A stretch of DNA of 8,638 nt, from NCBI GenBank assembly GCA_035656095.1, contig DASRTE010000013.1, forward strand, positions 1 to 8,638. Reading direction: 5' to 3'. The notes beneath the pieces are model-generated. The model was not told the origin of the DNA, searched no databases, and saw only the letters and a program-made list of their open reading frames with translations. The DNA is from DASRTE01 sp035656095. Lineage in GTDB: Bacteria > Actinomycetota > Actinomycetes > Jiangellales > Jiangellaceae. The translations under genes were made by a program, and so were the position numbers. This document shows positions 1 through 6,284 of this stretch, piece by piece (position 1 is the stretch's first letter; every line of letters begins with the position of its first letter).

Positions 1-345
1 CAGCCGTCCTGCCTCCGGCCGTACCCGGACGGTGTAGATGCTGCAGCAGAACACCAGGACCGCGGTGAGCAGGGCGAACGGGAGCGAGAGGCCGTCGACG
101 CCGAGGTGCCACCGCAGGTCGAGCGCAGGTGCCCAGGCGACGTCGGTGACGAGTTGGGCACGGCCGGTGTCGTCGCGGTCGACCAGGAGCGCTGCGGCGA
201 CCAGAGCCACCAGCGCGATGCCCGAGGCTACGACGCCGACCTCCGGCGAACGGCGGTCACGGACCCGCCGGCCGGCCGCCACCAGACCCAGGCACCCGAC
301 CAGTGGAGCGGCGAGTGCGACGTGGAGCAGCACCTGGCCGATCAC
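1..345 (-). CDS. nuoM: NADH-quinone oxidoreductase subunit M, N-terminal 115 residues (cut by window edge)
   Basis: NuoM is an antiporter-like proton-pumping subunit in the membrane arm of respiratory complex I. Only its N-terminal 115 codons are present; the gene continues past the left edge. The start is a GTG at 345-343 that shares four bases (GTGA) with the nuoL stop, so translation is probably coupled to nuoL; only a weak purine run (AGGGG, about 11 nt upstream) could act as ribosome binding site. Two hydrophobic segments are visible at about residues 3-25 and 35-56. Then comes the family signature GVDGLSLP (residues 82-89), followed by a third hydrophobic helix. The signature and the place directly after nuoL separate it from NuoL and NuoN. 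Catalytic lysines and the Glu of helix 5 lie outside the window and cannot be checked. Confidence 0.93.
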   Translation of the reverse strand, partial: MIGQVLLHVALAAPLVGCLGLVAAGRRVRDRRSPEVGVVASGIALVALVAAALLVDRDDTGRAQLVTDVAWAPALDLRWHLGVDGLSLPFALLTAVLVFCCSIYTVRVRPEAGRL

Positions 346-2201
346 AGCAGCGCCGCCCCTGCGCCTGCGGCCGCGAGGATGACCACGAAGGCCAGCACGG
401 CCGTGACGTATCCCTGGACGTGACCCGCCTGAGCGGCATGAGGCAGACCGCCCAGCGCTCTGGCCGACCGCCCGGCCCCGCGGACGTACGCGTGGATCAC
501 GTCCCGGTCGGTCGCGACGACCAGGCGGCTGAGACCAAGGAGAGGACGAACGAACAGGGCGTCGTAGAGCCGGTCGATGCCGAATCCGTCGGCGAGCACA
601 GGACGGGCCCGGCCGAGACTGACGGAGGGATCCCGCTGGCCGGCCCGTCGCCACTCGGCGAAGACGGCGAGCGCGCCCATGCCCACCAGAGCCAGCGAGA
701 CCACGGCCGTCCCCACGTCAAAGGAAAGGCCCTCGGGTTCCGCCGCGACCTGGTCTCCGGGATCGAACATCGCGGCGACCACGGCCGGCATGAATGCGAG
801 CACGCCGAGCACGACCGTCGGCACGGCCAGCGCCACCAGTGGGGTCCGCATCGCCGGAGGCGGATCGTGCGCTGCGCCACTCCACCGGGGCGGTCCGCGG
901 AACGCCAGCAGCCAGGCCCGGGTCGCGTACGCGGCGGTGAGCAGGACGGTCGCCAGCCCGGCCAACAGGACGAGCCAGGCCGACCACGCGGGCAGCGGTC
1001 CACCGTGCAGTGCGGCCTCCTCGGCAGCGCCGAGCACCGACTCCTTGGAGAAGAAGCCGACCAGCGGTGGCAGGCCGACCAGCGCCGCCAGACCCAGGCT
1101 GCTGACCAGGTAGGTCATCGGCATCGACCTGCGCAGCCCGCCCATGTCGGGGAGCATGGTCGTGCCCAGTGCGTGGGCGATCGCGCCGGCGGCCAGGAAC
1201 AGCAGCGCCTTGAACGCCCCATGAGCCAGCAGGTGGAACAGGCCGGCCGAGTAACCACCCACAGCCAGCGCGCCGAGCATGTACGCCAGCTGGCTCGACG
1301 TCGACCAGGCGAGTACCCGCTTGTAGTCGTCCTGGGCCAGCGCCGCGAGCGCGGCCAGCAGCATCGTGGCGGAGGCGACGATCGCCAGGATCGCGAGGGC
1401 GACCGACGAGAGCAGGTACACGGAGTGGATCCGGGCCACCAGGAAGACGCCGGCGGCCACCATCGTCGCCGCGTGGATCAGCGCCGACACCGGAGTCGGA
1501 CCCGCCATCGCATCGGGCAGCCAGACATGCAGCGGTACCTGCGCCGACTTTCCGACGACACCACACAACATCAGGACCAGTCCGACCGTGAGCGCCGTCG
1601 ACGCGGTTGCCGACTGCTGGAGCTCGGAGATGCGGAACGAGCCGGTGAGGTCGGCCATGACGAGGATCCCGGCGAGCAGTCCGACATCGCCCAAGCGGGT
1701 GACGACGAAGGCCTTGACCCAGGCGGACCTCGCCTCCTCTCGCTCCCAGTGGTGCCCGATCAGCAGTGCCGAGCAGATGCCCATGACCTCCCAGCCGACG
1801 AGCAGCACGATGAGGTCGTCGGCCAGGACCACGAGCAGCATCGCGGCGGTGAACAGCGACACGAGGGCGGCGAAGGTCCCGTAGCGCGGTTCGCGGTGCA
1901 TGTAGGCCGTGGAGTAGATCTGCACGCACAGCGCGACCGAGCTGACCATGATCGCGAGCGTCGCACCGAGCCCGTCCGCACGGGTGGCGATGGTCACCGG
2001 CACCCAGCCGGTGGGGACGGTCCCCCACTCGTCGACCGACGGGCCGCCGACCCAGACCATCACGCCCATGCCGACCGAGAGCGCCAGCGCGATGCCGGTG
2101 CCGACCACAGCCACGCGCTGGGCCAGCAACCTGTTACGGCCCACGACGAGGCCCGCGGCTGCCGCCACGAACGGGGTCAGGACGACCAGGACCGGCATCA
2201 T
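342..2201 (-). CDS. nuoL: NADH-quinone oxidoreductase subunit L (complex I distal proton-pumping subunit)
   Basis: This 619-residue, very hydrophobic protein is the distal antiporter-like subunit of complex I and has about the usual full length for NuoL. Key residues known to matter for proton transfer are visible: Glu138 in GWEVMG (helix 5), Lys218 in GKSAQVPLHVWLPDAM, His243 in IHAATM, and Lys331 in AFKALLFL. The C-terminus keeps an amphipathic stretch (FGIDRLYDALF and onward) and a last membrane helix, matching the long lateral helix and final anchor that distinguish NuoL from NuoM and NuoN. The start is ATG 2201, which overlaps the nuoK stop as ATGA and has GGAGG 7 nt upstream. A second ATG follows at once at 2198. 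The reading frame is open further upstream, but there it is only the shadow of nuoK. The stop overlaps the nuoM GTG by four bases. Confidence 0.96.
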   Translation of the reverse strand: MMPVLVVLTPFVAAAAGLVVGRNRLLAQRVAVVGTGIALALSVGMGVMVWVGGPSVDEWGTVPTGWVPVTIATRADGLGATLAIMVSSVALCVQIYSTAYMHREPRYGTFAALVSLFTAAMLLVVLADDLIVLLVGWEVMGICSALLIGHHWEREEARSAWVKAFVVTRLGDVGLLAGILVMADLTGSFRISELQQSATASTALTVGLVLMLCGVVGKSAQVPLHVWLPDAMAGPTPVSALIHAATMVAAGVFLVARIHSVYLLSSVALAILAIVASATMLLAALAALAQDDYKRVLAWSTSSQLAYMLGALAVGGYSAGLFHLLAHGAFKALLFLAAGAIAHALGTTMLPDMGGLRRSMPMTYLVSSLGLAALVGLPPLVGFFSKESVLGAAEEAALHGGPLPAWSAWLVLLAGLATVLLTAAYATRAWLLAFRGPPRWSGAAHDPPPAMRTPLVALAVPTVVLGVLAFMPAVVAAMFDPGDQVAAEPEGLSFDVGTAVVSLALVGMGALAVFAEWRRAGQRDPSVSLGRARPVLADGFGIDRLYDALFVRPLLGLSRLVVATDRDVIHAYVRGAGRSARALGGLPHAAQAGHVQGYVTAVLAFVVILAAAGAGAALL

Positions 2202-2557
2202 CGCGCGTCCTCCGGCTGGTCGACGTCCGCCGGTCGCTGGTCGTCCTCGGTGCGTTCGTCCAGAAGGCCGAGATCGGTCAGGTCGGACGTGCCGCGGTTG
2301 CGGAAGACGAGGAGCACGATGGCGAGGCCCAGGCCGACCTCCGCGGCGGCGATCGTGATGACGAACAGCGTCAGTACCTGGCCGCCGTGCAGAGCGTCCG
2401 CCCACCAGGCGTCGAACGCCACCAGGTTCAGGTTGACGCCGTTGAGCATGAGCTCGACGGACATGAGGACGAGGACGGCGTTGCGTCGGACCAGCACGCC
2501 GAACACTCCGAGGGAGAAGAGAAACGCCGATACCACGAGAGGGAAGGCGAGCCTCAT
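2198..2557 (-). CDS. nuoK: NADH-quinone oxidoreductase subunit K
   Basis: NuoK is a small three-helix membrane subunit of complex I (MrpC-like), next to NuoJ in the membrane arm. The predicted protein has 119 residues, slightly longer than the roughly 100 usual for the family; the extra is a charged, Asp/Glu-rich C-terminal tail after residue 87. Two conserved membrane glutamates of the proton path are present: Glu35 in MSVELMLNGVNL and Glu73 in AAAEVGLGLAI. The ATG at 2557 was chosen because it overlaps the nuoJ stop as ATGA and has GAGG 7 nt upstream. The frame runs open to 3211, but the upstream part is a basic, Arg-rich shadow of nuoJ and nuoI. It overlaps nuoL by four bases. Confidence 0.96.
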   Translation of the reverse strand: MRLAFPLVVSAFLFSLGVFGVLVRRNAVLVLMSVELMLNGVNLNLVAFDAWWADALHGGQVLTLFVITIAAAEVGLGLAIVLLVFRNRGTSDLTDLGLLDERTEDDQRPADVDQPEDAR

Positions 2558-3069
2558 CGCCCGTCCTCGTCGCCTCGGCCGCGCGAGAGCACGATGGCGC
2601 CCACCAGGGCTGCGAGCAGCAGGACCGACAGCGCCTCGAACGGGAGCACCCAGGCACGGAAGAGTGCCGAGCCGACGGCCTCGCCGCCACCGATGTCGGC
2701 GGCCTCGAGGTCGATGACCTCGCCGCCGAGACCGGCGAGCAGGGTCACGAGCAGGACGCCGGCGGTCGCGGCGGCCACGACCGCGGCCAGGACGACGCGC
2801 CCGCGCGCCGCGCCCGGTGCCGGACCGATCGGTGCCCGCGTCAGCATCAGCGCGAAGAGCACGAGGACCACCACGGCGCCGACGTAGATCAGAACCTGCA
2901 CCCAGGCCAGCAGCTCGGCGGTGAGCAGGAGAAAGCATCCGGCCACCGCGCCGAGACTCACCGCGAGCCAGAGCGCCGCGTGGACGATCCGGGATGTGGT
3001 GACGACGAGGAAGCCCGCACCCAGGGCGACCGCACCGAGGAGCACGAACGCCAGCTCGACACCGTTCAC
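2554..3069 (-). CDS. nuoJ: NADH-quinone oxidoreductase subunit J
   Basis: NuoJ is a five-helix membrane subunit linking the quinone-side and pumping parts of complex I. The 171-residue protein starts MNGVELAFVLLG and shows helices at about residues 4-24, 29-49, 54-77, 90-113 and 140-162. Helix 3 holds the conserved AWVQVLIYVGAVVVLVLF stretch with Tyr62, in the helix that changes conformation in complex I structures. The last helix has the typical LPFEALSVLLLAALVGAIVL. The start is a GTG at 3069-3067 that overlaps the nuoI TGA (GTGA). No Shine-Dalgarno is visible, so expression likely depends on ribosomes ending nuoI. The 40 codons open upstream are an Arg-rich shadow of nuoI. The C-terminus overlaps nuoK by four bases. 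Confidence 0.95.
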   Translation of the reverse strand: MNGVELAFVLLGAVALGAGFLVVTTSRIVHAALWLAVSLGAVAGCFLLLTAELLAWVQVLIYVGAVVVLVLFALMLTRAPIGPAPGAARGRVVLAAVVAAATAGVLLVTLLAGLGGEVIDLEAADIGGGEAVGSALFRAWVLPFEALSVLLLAALVGAIVLSRGRGDEDGR

Positions 3070-3599
3070 CCGGCGGCCCCGGATCCGGGGTCCGGGGAGA
3101 CGCCGACGGCCTTGCGCGCGGTCTCGACCTCCTTCGGTTCGGCTGCGTTCGGGTCGAGCGCCGGCGGAGGCGGCACGGTCCACATCCACTCACGGAGCCG
3201 GTCGCGCTCATGGACCAGGTCGCGGATGTCGAGCTCCGCGTACTCGAACTCCGGCGACCAGTGCAGGGCGTCGAACGGGCACACTTCGATGCAGATGCCG
3301 CAGTACATGCACAGCGAGAAGTCGATCGCGAACCGGTCGAGGACGTTTCGACTCCGGGGCCGGCCGCCCTCTATGGCCGGCGGCAGCTCCTCCTTGTGCG
3401 AGTCGATGTAGATGCACCAGTCGGGGCATTCACGGGCGCACAGCATGCAGACCGTGCAGTTCTCCTCGGTCAGCGCGATGACGCCACGGCTGCGCGGAGG
3501 CAGTTGTGGGGGCGCATCGGGATACTGCGCGGTGACCGCCCGCCTGGTGAGGCGCCGGAACGTCGTGGCCAACCCGCGCGCTAGGCCGAGACCTGCCAT
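3066..3599 (-). CDS. nuoI: NADH-quinone oxidoreductase subunit I (two 4Fe-4S ferredoxin-like subunit)
   Basis: NuoI carries clusters N6a and N6b, passing electrons toward NuoB and quinone. Both ligand sets are intact: CTVCMLCARECP (Cys48, 51, 54, 58) and CMYCGICIEVCP (Cys97, 100, 103, 107). The first motif continues as CPDWCIYIDSHKE, with an extra Cys62 and no canonical CPAxAI. From memory this form belongs to a divergent group found in second or partial actinobacterial nuo clusters; I could not check that. The N-terminus (GLARGLATTFRRLTRRAVTA) resembles the usual amphipathic helix before the clusters, and the C-terminus is a Pro/Ala-rich tail. I chose ATG 3599 (177 aa). GGGGAG sits only 2 nt upstream, which is tight; the in-frame GTG at 3644 would add 15 residues. 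It is the first gene of the nuo block and overlaps nuoJ by four bases. No nuoH lies upstream. Confidence 0.94.
   Translation of the reverse strand: MAGLGLARGLATTFRRLTRRAVTAQYPDAPPQLPPRSRGVIALTEENCTVCMLCARECPDWCIYIDSHKEELPPAIEGGRPRSRNVLDRFAIDFSLCMYCGICIEVCPFDALHWSPEFEYAELDIRDLVHERDRLREWMWTVPPPPALDPNAAEPKEVETARKAVGVSPDPGSGAAG
3077..3090. repeat. 14-bp perfect palindrome at the nuoI 3' end, 8 bp before nuoJ
   Basis: CCCCGGATCCGGGG reads the same on both strands and overlaps a tandem 7-bp direct repeat (TCCGGGG twice, 3084-3097). It lies in the last codons of nuoI, coding part of the PDPGSG tail. In mRNA it could form a 5-bp GC stem with a GATC loop just before the nuoJ GTG. A regulatory role is inference only; such palindromes also arise by chance in GC-rich DNA. 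Confidence 0.5.
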
Positions 3600-3665
3600 G
3601 ACTCCCCATCTTGGCCCGTCTCGGCCCTCGGCACGACCCTCCACGCCGCCAGAGATCCCCAGGGT

Positions 3666-3683
3666 GGGCGGATGACGCCGCCC
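3666..3683 (-). terminator. Possible hairpin terminator or attenuator between the SHOCT gene and nuoI
   Basis: GGGCGG and CCGCCC pair over a 6-nt loop, 21 nt after the SHOCT-gene stop on the minus strand. No U-run follows, so this is not a classical intrinsic terminator, though actinobacterial terminators often lack one. It may partly separate the upstream gene from the nuo block, or be meaningless. The 105-nt gap 3600-3704 holds no other clear signal, and I saw no convincing -10/-35 pair for nuoI. Confidence 0.3.
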
Positions 3684-3704
3684 GCTGAGGATTCAGGCCA
3701 CGCT

Positions 3705-4100
3705 TCAGGACAGGAGTTTGGCCTTCTGCGCCTCGAACTCGTCCGCCGTGAGCGCGCCGGAGTCGCGCAGGGCGGAGAGCTTGGACAGTTCGTCGGCGAC
3801 ACCGGCTCCCCCGGCCGGGGCGGCCACCTCCTGCACGTAGCGGCGGTATGCCTCCTCGCGGTCTTGGTACTCCTCGGCCGCGCGTTCGTGCATGGACCGT
3901 CCGCGCACGATCAGGTACACCAGGGAACCGATTATCGGCAGGATGATGATGAACAGCACCCATAGCGCCTTTGCCCAGCCGCCCATGTCCTTGCTGCGGA
4001 AGATGTCGGCGAAGAGTGTGAACAGCAGGAACAGCCACGCGATGAACAGGAAGAACCACAGCATCGTCCAGAACAGGTCCAACAGCGGGTAGTCGTCCAT
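3705..4100 (-). CDS. Small membrane protein: PLD-nuclease-like N-terminal domain plus SHOCT motif
   Basis: This 131-residue protein has two strongly hydrophobic helices (about residues 7-31 and 43-66). The second is GWAKALWVLFIIILPIIG followed by SLVYLIVRGR, the pattern of the PLDc_N (phospholipase D-nuclease N-terminal) membrane domain; no catalytic PLD domain is present. After a charged, probably helical linker (residues 70-92, rich in Glu and Arg) comes a C-terminal SHOCT motif, about residues 102-130, with DELSKLSALRDSGALTADEF. This pairing is common in actinobacteria and its function is unknown; SHOCT is thought to mediate oligomerisation. ATG 4100 is preferred over the TTG at 4106 because GAAAGG lies 7 nt before the ATG. 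It is co-oriented with the nuo block 105 nt downstream, but I see no proof of a functional link. Confidence 0.88.
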   Translation of the reverse strand: MDDYPLLDLFWTMLWFFLFIAWLFLLFTLFADIFRSKDMGGWAKALWVLFIIILPIIGSLVYLIVRGRSMHERAAEEYQDREEAYRRYVQEVAAPAGGAGVADELSKLSALRDSGALTADEFEAQKAKLLS

Positions 4101-4107
4101 CGCCAAG

Positions 4108-4113
4108 CCTTTC
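4108..4113 (-). promoter_or_regulatory. Ribosome binding site deciding the start of the SHOCT gene
   Basis: GAAAGG lies 7 nt before ATG 4100 but only 1 nt before the alternative TTG at 4106, so it supports the ATG. Confidence 0.6.
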
Positions 4114-4139
4114 GATCGTGCCCGGTCCCCCGGGTCAGC

Positions 4140-4170
4140 ACAGTGACGATCATTCGCCCAGCGGCACTGT
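4140..4170. repeat. Inverted repeat ACAGTG-N19-CACTGT in the SHOCT-gene leader
   Basis: Six-base arms at 4140-4145 and 4165-4170 are perfectly inverted around 4155. One arm overlaps the candidate -10 box (4166-4171) and the other would lie in the start of the transcript, which is the geometry of a repressor site. Arms this short can occur by chance, and no regulator is known here. Confidence 0.3.
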
Positions 4171-4171
4171 A
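4166..4171 (-). promoter_or_regulatory. Candidate -10 box (TACAGT) for the SHOCT gene
   Basis: TACAGT fits the actinobacterial TANNNT -10 pattern and would place transcription start near 4159, giving a leader of about 59 nt that contains the Shine-Dalgarno. The -35 region is poor (best CTGTCT, 3 of 6 matches at 18-nt spacing). The rest of the gap 4101-4203 shows a short CCCGG/CCGGG hairpin at 4121-4134 and nothing else. Confidence 0.35.
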
Positions 4172-4203
4172 GCGGCGGGAGCGCGGCTGAGACAGGTTTC
4201 GCG

Positions 4204-4671
4204 CTACTCCTGCGTGTCCATGTCGTAGGTGACCCACGGCGTCGCCGTCGCCACCCGGTCGTAGACCGCGCGCGCCCGATGGTTGTCGGCGGCAGTGATC
4301 CACCGCACGATGCTCCAGCCGCGGCGCGTGGCTTCGTCCCTCATCGCCGCGAACAGTGCGTCCACGACCCCGCTCCCGCGTGCGTCAGGTGCGACGACGA
4401 GGTCGTCGAGGAAGCCGCCAACGTTGCCGTCGAGCGGACGGACGAACGGGCGCAGGTGGGCGAGGCCGACGGGCTCTCCACCGGTGGCGGGCACCGCGAC
4501 GAGAGCGATGACGGTGCGGTCCTCGTGGATCCATCGCCACACGAGGTCCAGGTGGTCGGCGGAGAGTTGCTCACCGTAGAAGTCTCCGTACGTGCGGTAG
4601 AGGCGGTCCCAGGCTGTCCGATCCGCCGAGTCGACCGGTCGCACGATCCACTCACGCCGTCGCTGAGGCAT
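4204..4671 (-). CDS. GNAT-family N-acetyltransferase
   Basis: This is a 155-residue single-domain protein that should transfer an acetyl group from acetyl-CoA to an amine on an unknown substrate. The GNAT core is clear. Motif A is LDDLVVAPDARGSGV (residues 88-102) followed by the helix VDALFAAMRDEATRRG; the RGSGV part is the acetyl-CoA pyrophosphate loop. Motif B is IVRWITAADNHRARAVYDRV (residues 121-140). An FYGEQLSADHLDLVWRWI segment (residues 31-48) may help shape the substrate site. ATG 4671 is used: it gives a normal GNAT length and lies 7 nt after a TACCGT box. The frame stays open far upstream, but that part is a Thr/Ser/Pro-rich shadow of the HNH gene. It lies 85 nt downstream of the HNH gene in the same direction, probably with its own promoter. 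Confidence 0.92.
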   Translation of the reverse strand: MPQRRREWIVRPVDSADRTAWDRLYRTYGDFYGEQLSADHLDLVWRWIHEDRTVIALVAVPATGGEPVGLAHLRPFVRPLDGNVGGFLDDLVVAPDARGSGVVDALFAAMRDEATRRGWSIVRWITAADNHRARAVYDRVATATPWVTYDMDTQE

Positions 4672-4678
4672 CGCTGAA

Positions 4679-4684
4679 ACGGTA
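4679..4684 (-). promoter_or_regulatory. Candidate -10 box (TACCGT) of a leaderless mRNA for the acetyltransferase
   Basis: TACCGT (TANNNT) ends 7 nt before the ATG at 4671, which would make the A of the ATG the transcription start. No Shine-Dalgarno is visible before the ATG, as expected for leaderless translation. No -35 box is evident. Confidence 0.45.
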
Positions 4685-4756
4685 CCCGTGCTCGCTGCGC
4701 GCCTTGTTGCCGACTCGGCGCCGTGGCGGTGGTCCGCGACTGTCGCCGCACAGACG

Positions 4757-6163
4757 TCATTCGTCGAGTTGTGGGCCGACTCGTTCGTATCGGGGCCTGT
4801 TGTTGCGTCGCGGTGTCTGGTCGAGATCGACCCATGGGGGCGGCAGGAACTCGGGATACCGGTCGGCGGCCATTCGGACGTGCCAGCCGCGGTGGTGGAC
4901 CACCCGGTGGTGATGCCCGCAAAGCAGCACCAGATTGTCCAGGTCGGTGGGCCCACCGTCGGCCCAGTGGGTGATGTGGTGGGCGATGCACCACTCCGGT
5001 GGCCGGGTGCAGCCCGGGAAGGCGCAACCACGATCCCGGGCGACCAGCGCGGCCCACTGGCCGGGGGTGACGGTGCGGGACTCCCGCCCGACATCCAGAG
5101 GCACGCCGGCGGGGTCGGTGATGACCCGGGTGATGCCGGCGTCGCAGGCGATCCGCCGGGCGGCCTCGGCCGAGATCGGCCCACCCCAGCCCAGTTCGGC
5201 CGGTGGCGTCGTGGCGGTGCACGCCGGGGCGGGTTCGGGCCGGGCGAAGCGTCCGGGGCTGGTGCTGAGCGTCGCCAGATTGACGATCACGCTGACATGG
5301 GGCCGCGCACCCCGGCTGGTCGGCAGTATCGCGCTACCCAAGCTGCGCGACGCGAGCTCGACGAGTGCGTCGGCCATCCGCTGCCCGGCGGTGCGCGGGT
5401 CCTGGGTGCCGTCGGCGGCCGGGTTCGGCGCGGCCAGCGGGTCCAGCGCAGAGCGCACCACCGCGGCGTTCTCGATGTCGACCTGGCCGGAGATCCGGGT
5501 GATGCCGTCGCCGAGATCGACCAGGTGCAACCGCCGGCACCGGTAGGCCCGCTCTTCGCGCTCTTCGAGGGTCTCGGTGTCCAGGGTATGGATCAGGTGC
5601 TGGCCCAGCTTGCCCAGAGTGACCGGGTCGAACTGGCGGGCGTAGCCGGCCAGATCGGCTTCTGCGGCGCGTTCCTGCTCGGTGCTGAGCCCGCCGGGCA
5701 ACGCCGCCATCGTCTTGGCGATCACCCGCGCATGCTCGGCTGACACCGCACCGGCGGCCATCGCTGCAGCGGTGGCCGGCATCGACCGGCCACCTGCTGT
5801 GGTGCCGACGTTGGCGGCGTAGTCCACTGGACCGGCCGCCGCGTCCAGATCGAGGCGGTGAGCCAGATCCACCCGGGCCTTCGCCTCACCAGGCCGCAGC
5901 CGCAGTCGGTCCTTGATCCACGCGGTAGTGGACGCCGCGCCCAAGCGGCGGCCCAGATCACGGCCGTCGGCTTCACGCAACAGCCGCAGCGACAGCTCCG
6001 CCTGCCGCGCCGCCAACGCCTCGCAGGCCTCGATCGTCGCGGCCAGGTCGTCATCGGACAGCGACCACACATCCGCCGCGGCGGACTTGGCTAACGCGTC
6101 GGACACATCGCCCAGCGCGGCCACCACCGGGTGACCGATCCGGGTGAGCGAGGTGCCATCCAT
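4757..6163 (-). CDS. DUF222 and HNH-endonuclease-domain protein (13E12 repeat family)
   Basis: The predicted 468-residue protein has the N-terminal DUF222 domain common in multi-copy actinobacterial 13E12-type proteins. Its typical start includes an AARQAELSLRLLREADGRD helix, LGAASTTAWIKDRLRL and GEAKARVDLAHRLD. The C-terminus is an HNH nuclease module from about residue 376: CAFPGC (Cys380, Cys385), WCIAHHITHWADGG (Cys392, His395, His396, His399), DLDN (Asn410) and LCGHHHRVVHH (Cys415, His417-419). Both zinc-ligand and catalytic positions therefore look intact, so it is probably an active metal-dependent nuclease. Its biological role is unknown; links to mobile DNA or repeats are inference. 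I start at ATG 6163, because 33 further in-frame codons up to GTG 6262 are AT-richer and have no ribosome site, while a -10 box lies 7 nt before the ATG. The gap of 85 nt to the acetyltransferase holds only that gene's -10 box. Confidence 0.9.
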   Translation of the reverse strand: MDGTSLTRIGHPVVAALGDVSDALAKSAAADVWSLSDDDLAATIEACEALAARQAELSLRLLREADGRDLGRRLGAASTTAWIKDRLRLRPGEAKARVDLAHRLDLDAAAGPVDYAANVGTTAGGRSMPATAAAMAAGAVSAEHARVIAKTMAALPGGLSTEQERAAEADLAGYARQFDPVTLGKLGQHLIHTLDTETLEEREERAYRCRRLHLVDLGDGITRISGQVDIENAAVVRSALDPLAAPNPAADGTQDPRTAGQRMADALVELASRSLGSAILPTSRGARPHVSVIVNLATLSTSPGRFARPEPAPACTATTPPAELGWGGPISAEAARRIACDAGITRVITDPAGVPLDVGRESRTVTPGQWAALVARDRGCAFPGCTRPPEWCIAHHITHWADGGPTDLDNLVLLCGHHHRVVHHRGWHVRMAADRYPEFLPPPWVDLDQTPRRNNRPRYERVGPQLDE

Positions 6164-6170
6164 AAAGCCA

Positions 6171-6176
6171 AGAATA
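6171..6176 (-). promoter_or_regulatory. Candidate -10 box (TATTCT) of a leaderless mRNA for the DUF222/HNH gene
   Basis: TATTCT (TANNNT) ends 7 nt before ATG 6163, so transcription would begin at the start codon. There is no Shine-Dalgarno and no recognisable -35. The box lies inside the frame that would have to be coding if the upstream GTG 6262 were the start, so it argues for the shorter protein. Confidence 0.45.
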
Positions 6177-6216
6177 GAGACCGGCACCGACAACGTGGCA
6201 CCGTCGCAAGCAGATA

Positions 6217-6249
6217 TGCTCCGCTCTTCTGCACTGAATTCTCGGAGCA
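6217..6249. repeat. Inverted repeat TGCTCCG-N19-CGGAGCA after the methyltransferase pseudogene
   Basis: Seven-base perfect arms at 6217-6223 and 6243-6249 flank a 19-nt loop containing GAATTC. It sits 36 nt past the methyltransferase stop and upstream of the DUF222/HNH gene, so it might be a weak transcript-end hairpin or a binding site. No U-run follows. Confidence 0.35.
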
Positions 6250-6284
6250 GTTGTTCAGTCACGAGTAACGTCCGCGCTTGCTCG

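Noticed and set aside
303..2717. Very long open frame of 804 codons on the plus strand
   Set aside because: It is antisense to nuoL, nuoK and part of nuoJ, which have clear conserved motifs. The product is a low-complexity Arg/His/Gln/Asp-rich string, the usual mirror of GC-rich membrane-protein codons.
2558..3211. N-terminal extension of the nuoK frame
   Set aside because: It is an Arg-rich shadow of nuoJ and nuoI. NuoK is a small protein, and ATG 2557 has both a ribosome site and the ATGA overlap.
4672..5184. N-terminal extension of the acetyltransferase frame
   Set aside because: The added segment is Thr/Ser/Pro-rich, unlike any GNAT, and overlaps the DUF222/HNH coding region. The ATG at 4671 gives the normal domain length.
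4688..5743. 351-codon open frame on the plus strand
   Set aside because: It is antisense to the DUF222/HNH gene, is Gly/Arg/Pro-rich with no recognisable domain, and the opposite strand has an intact HNH motif.
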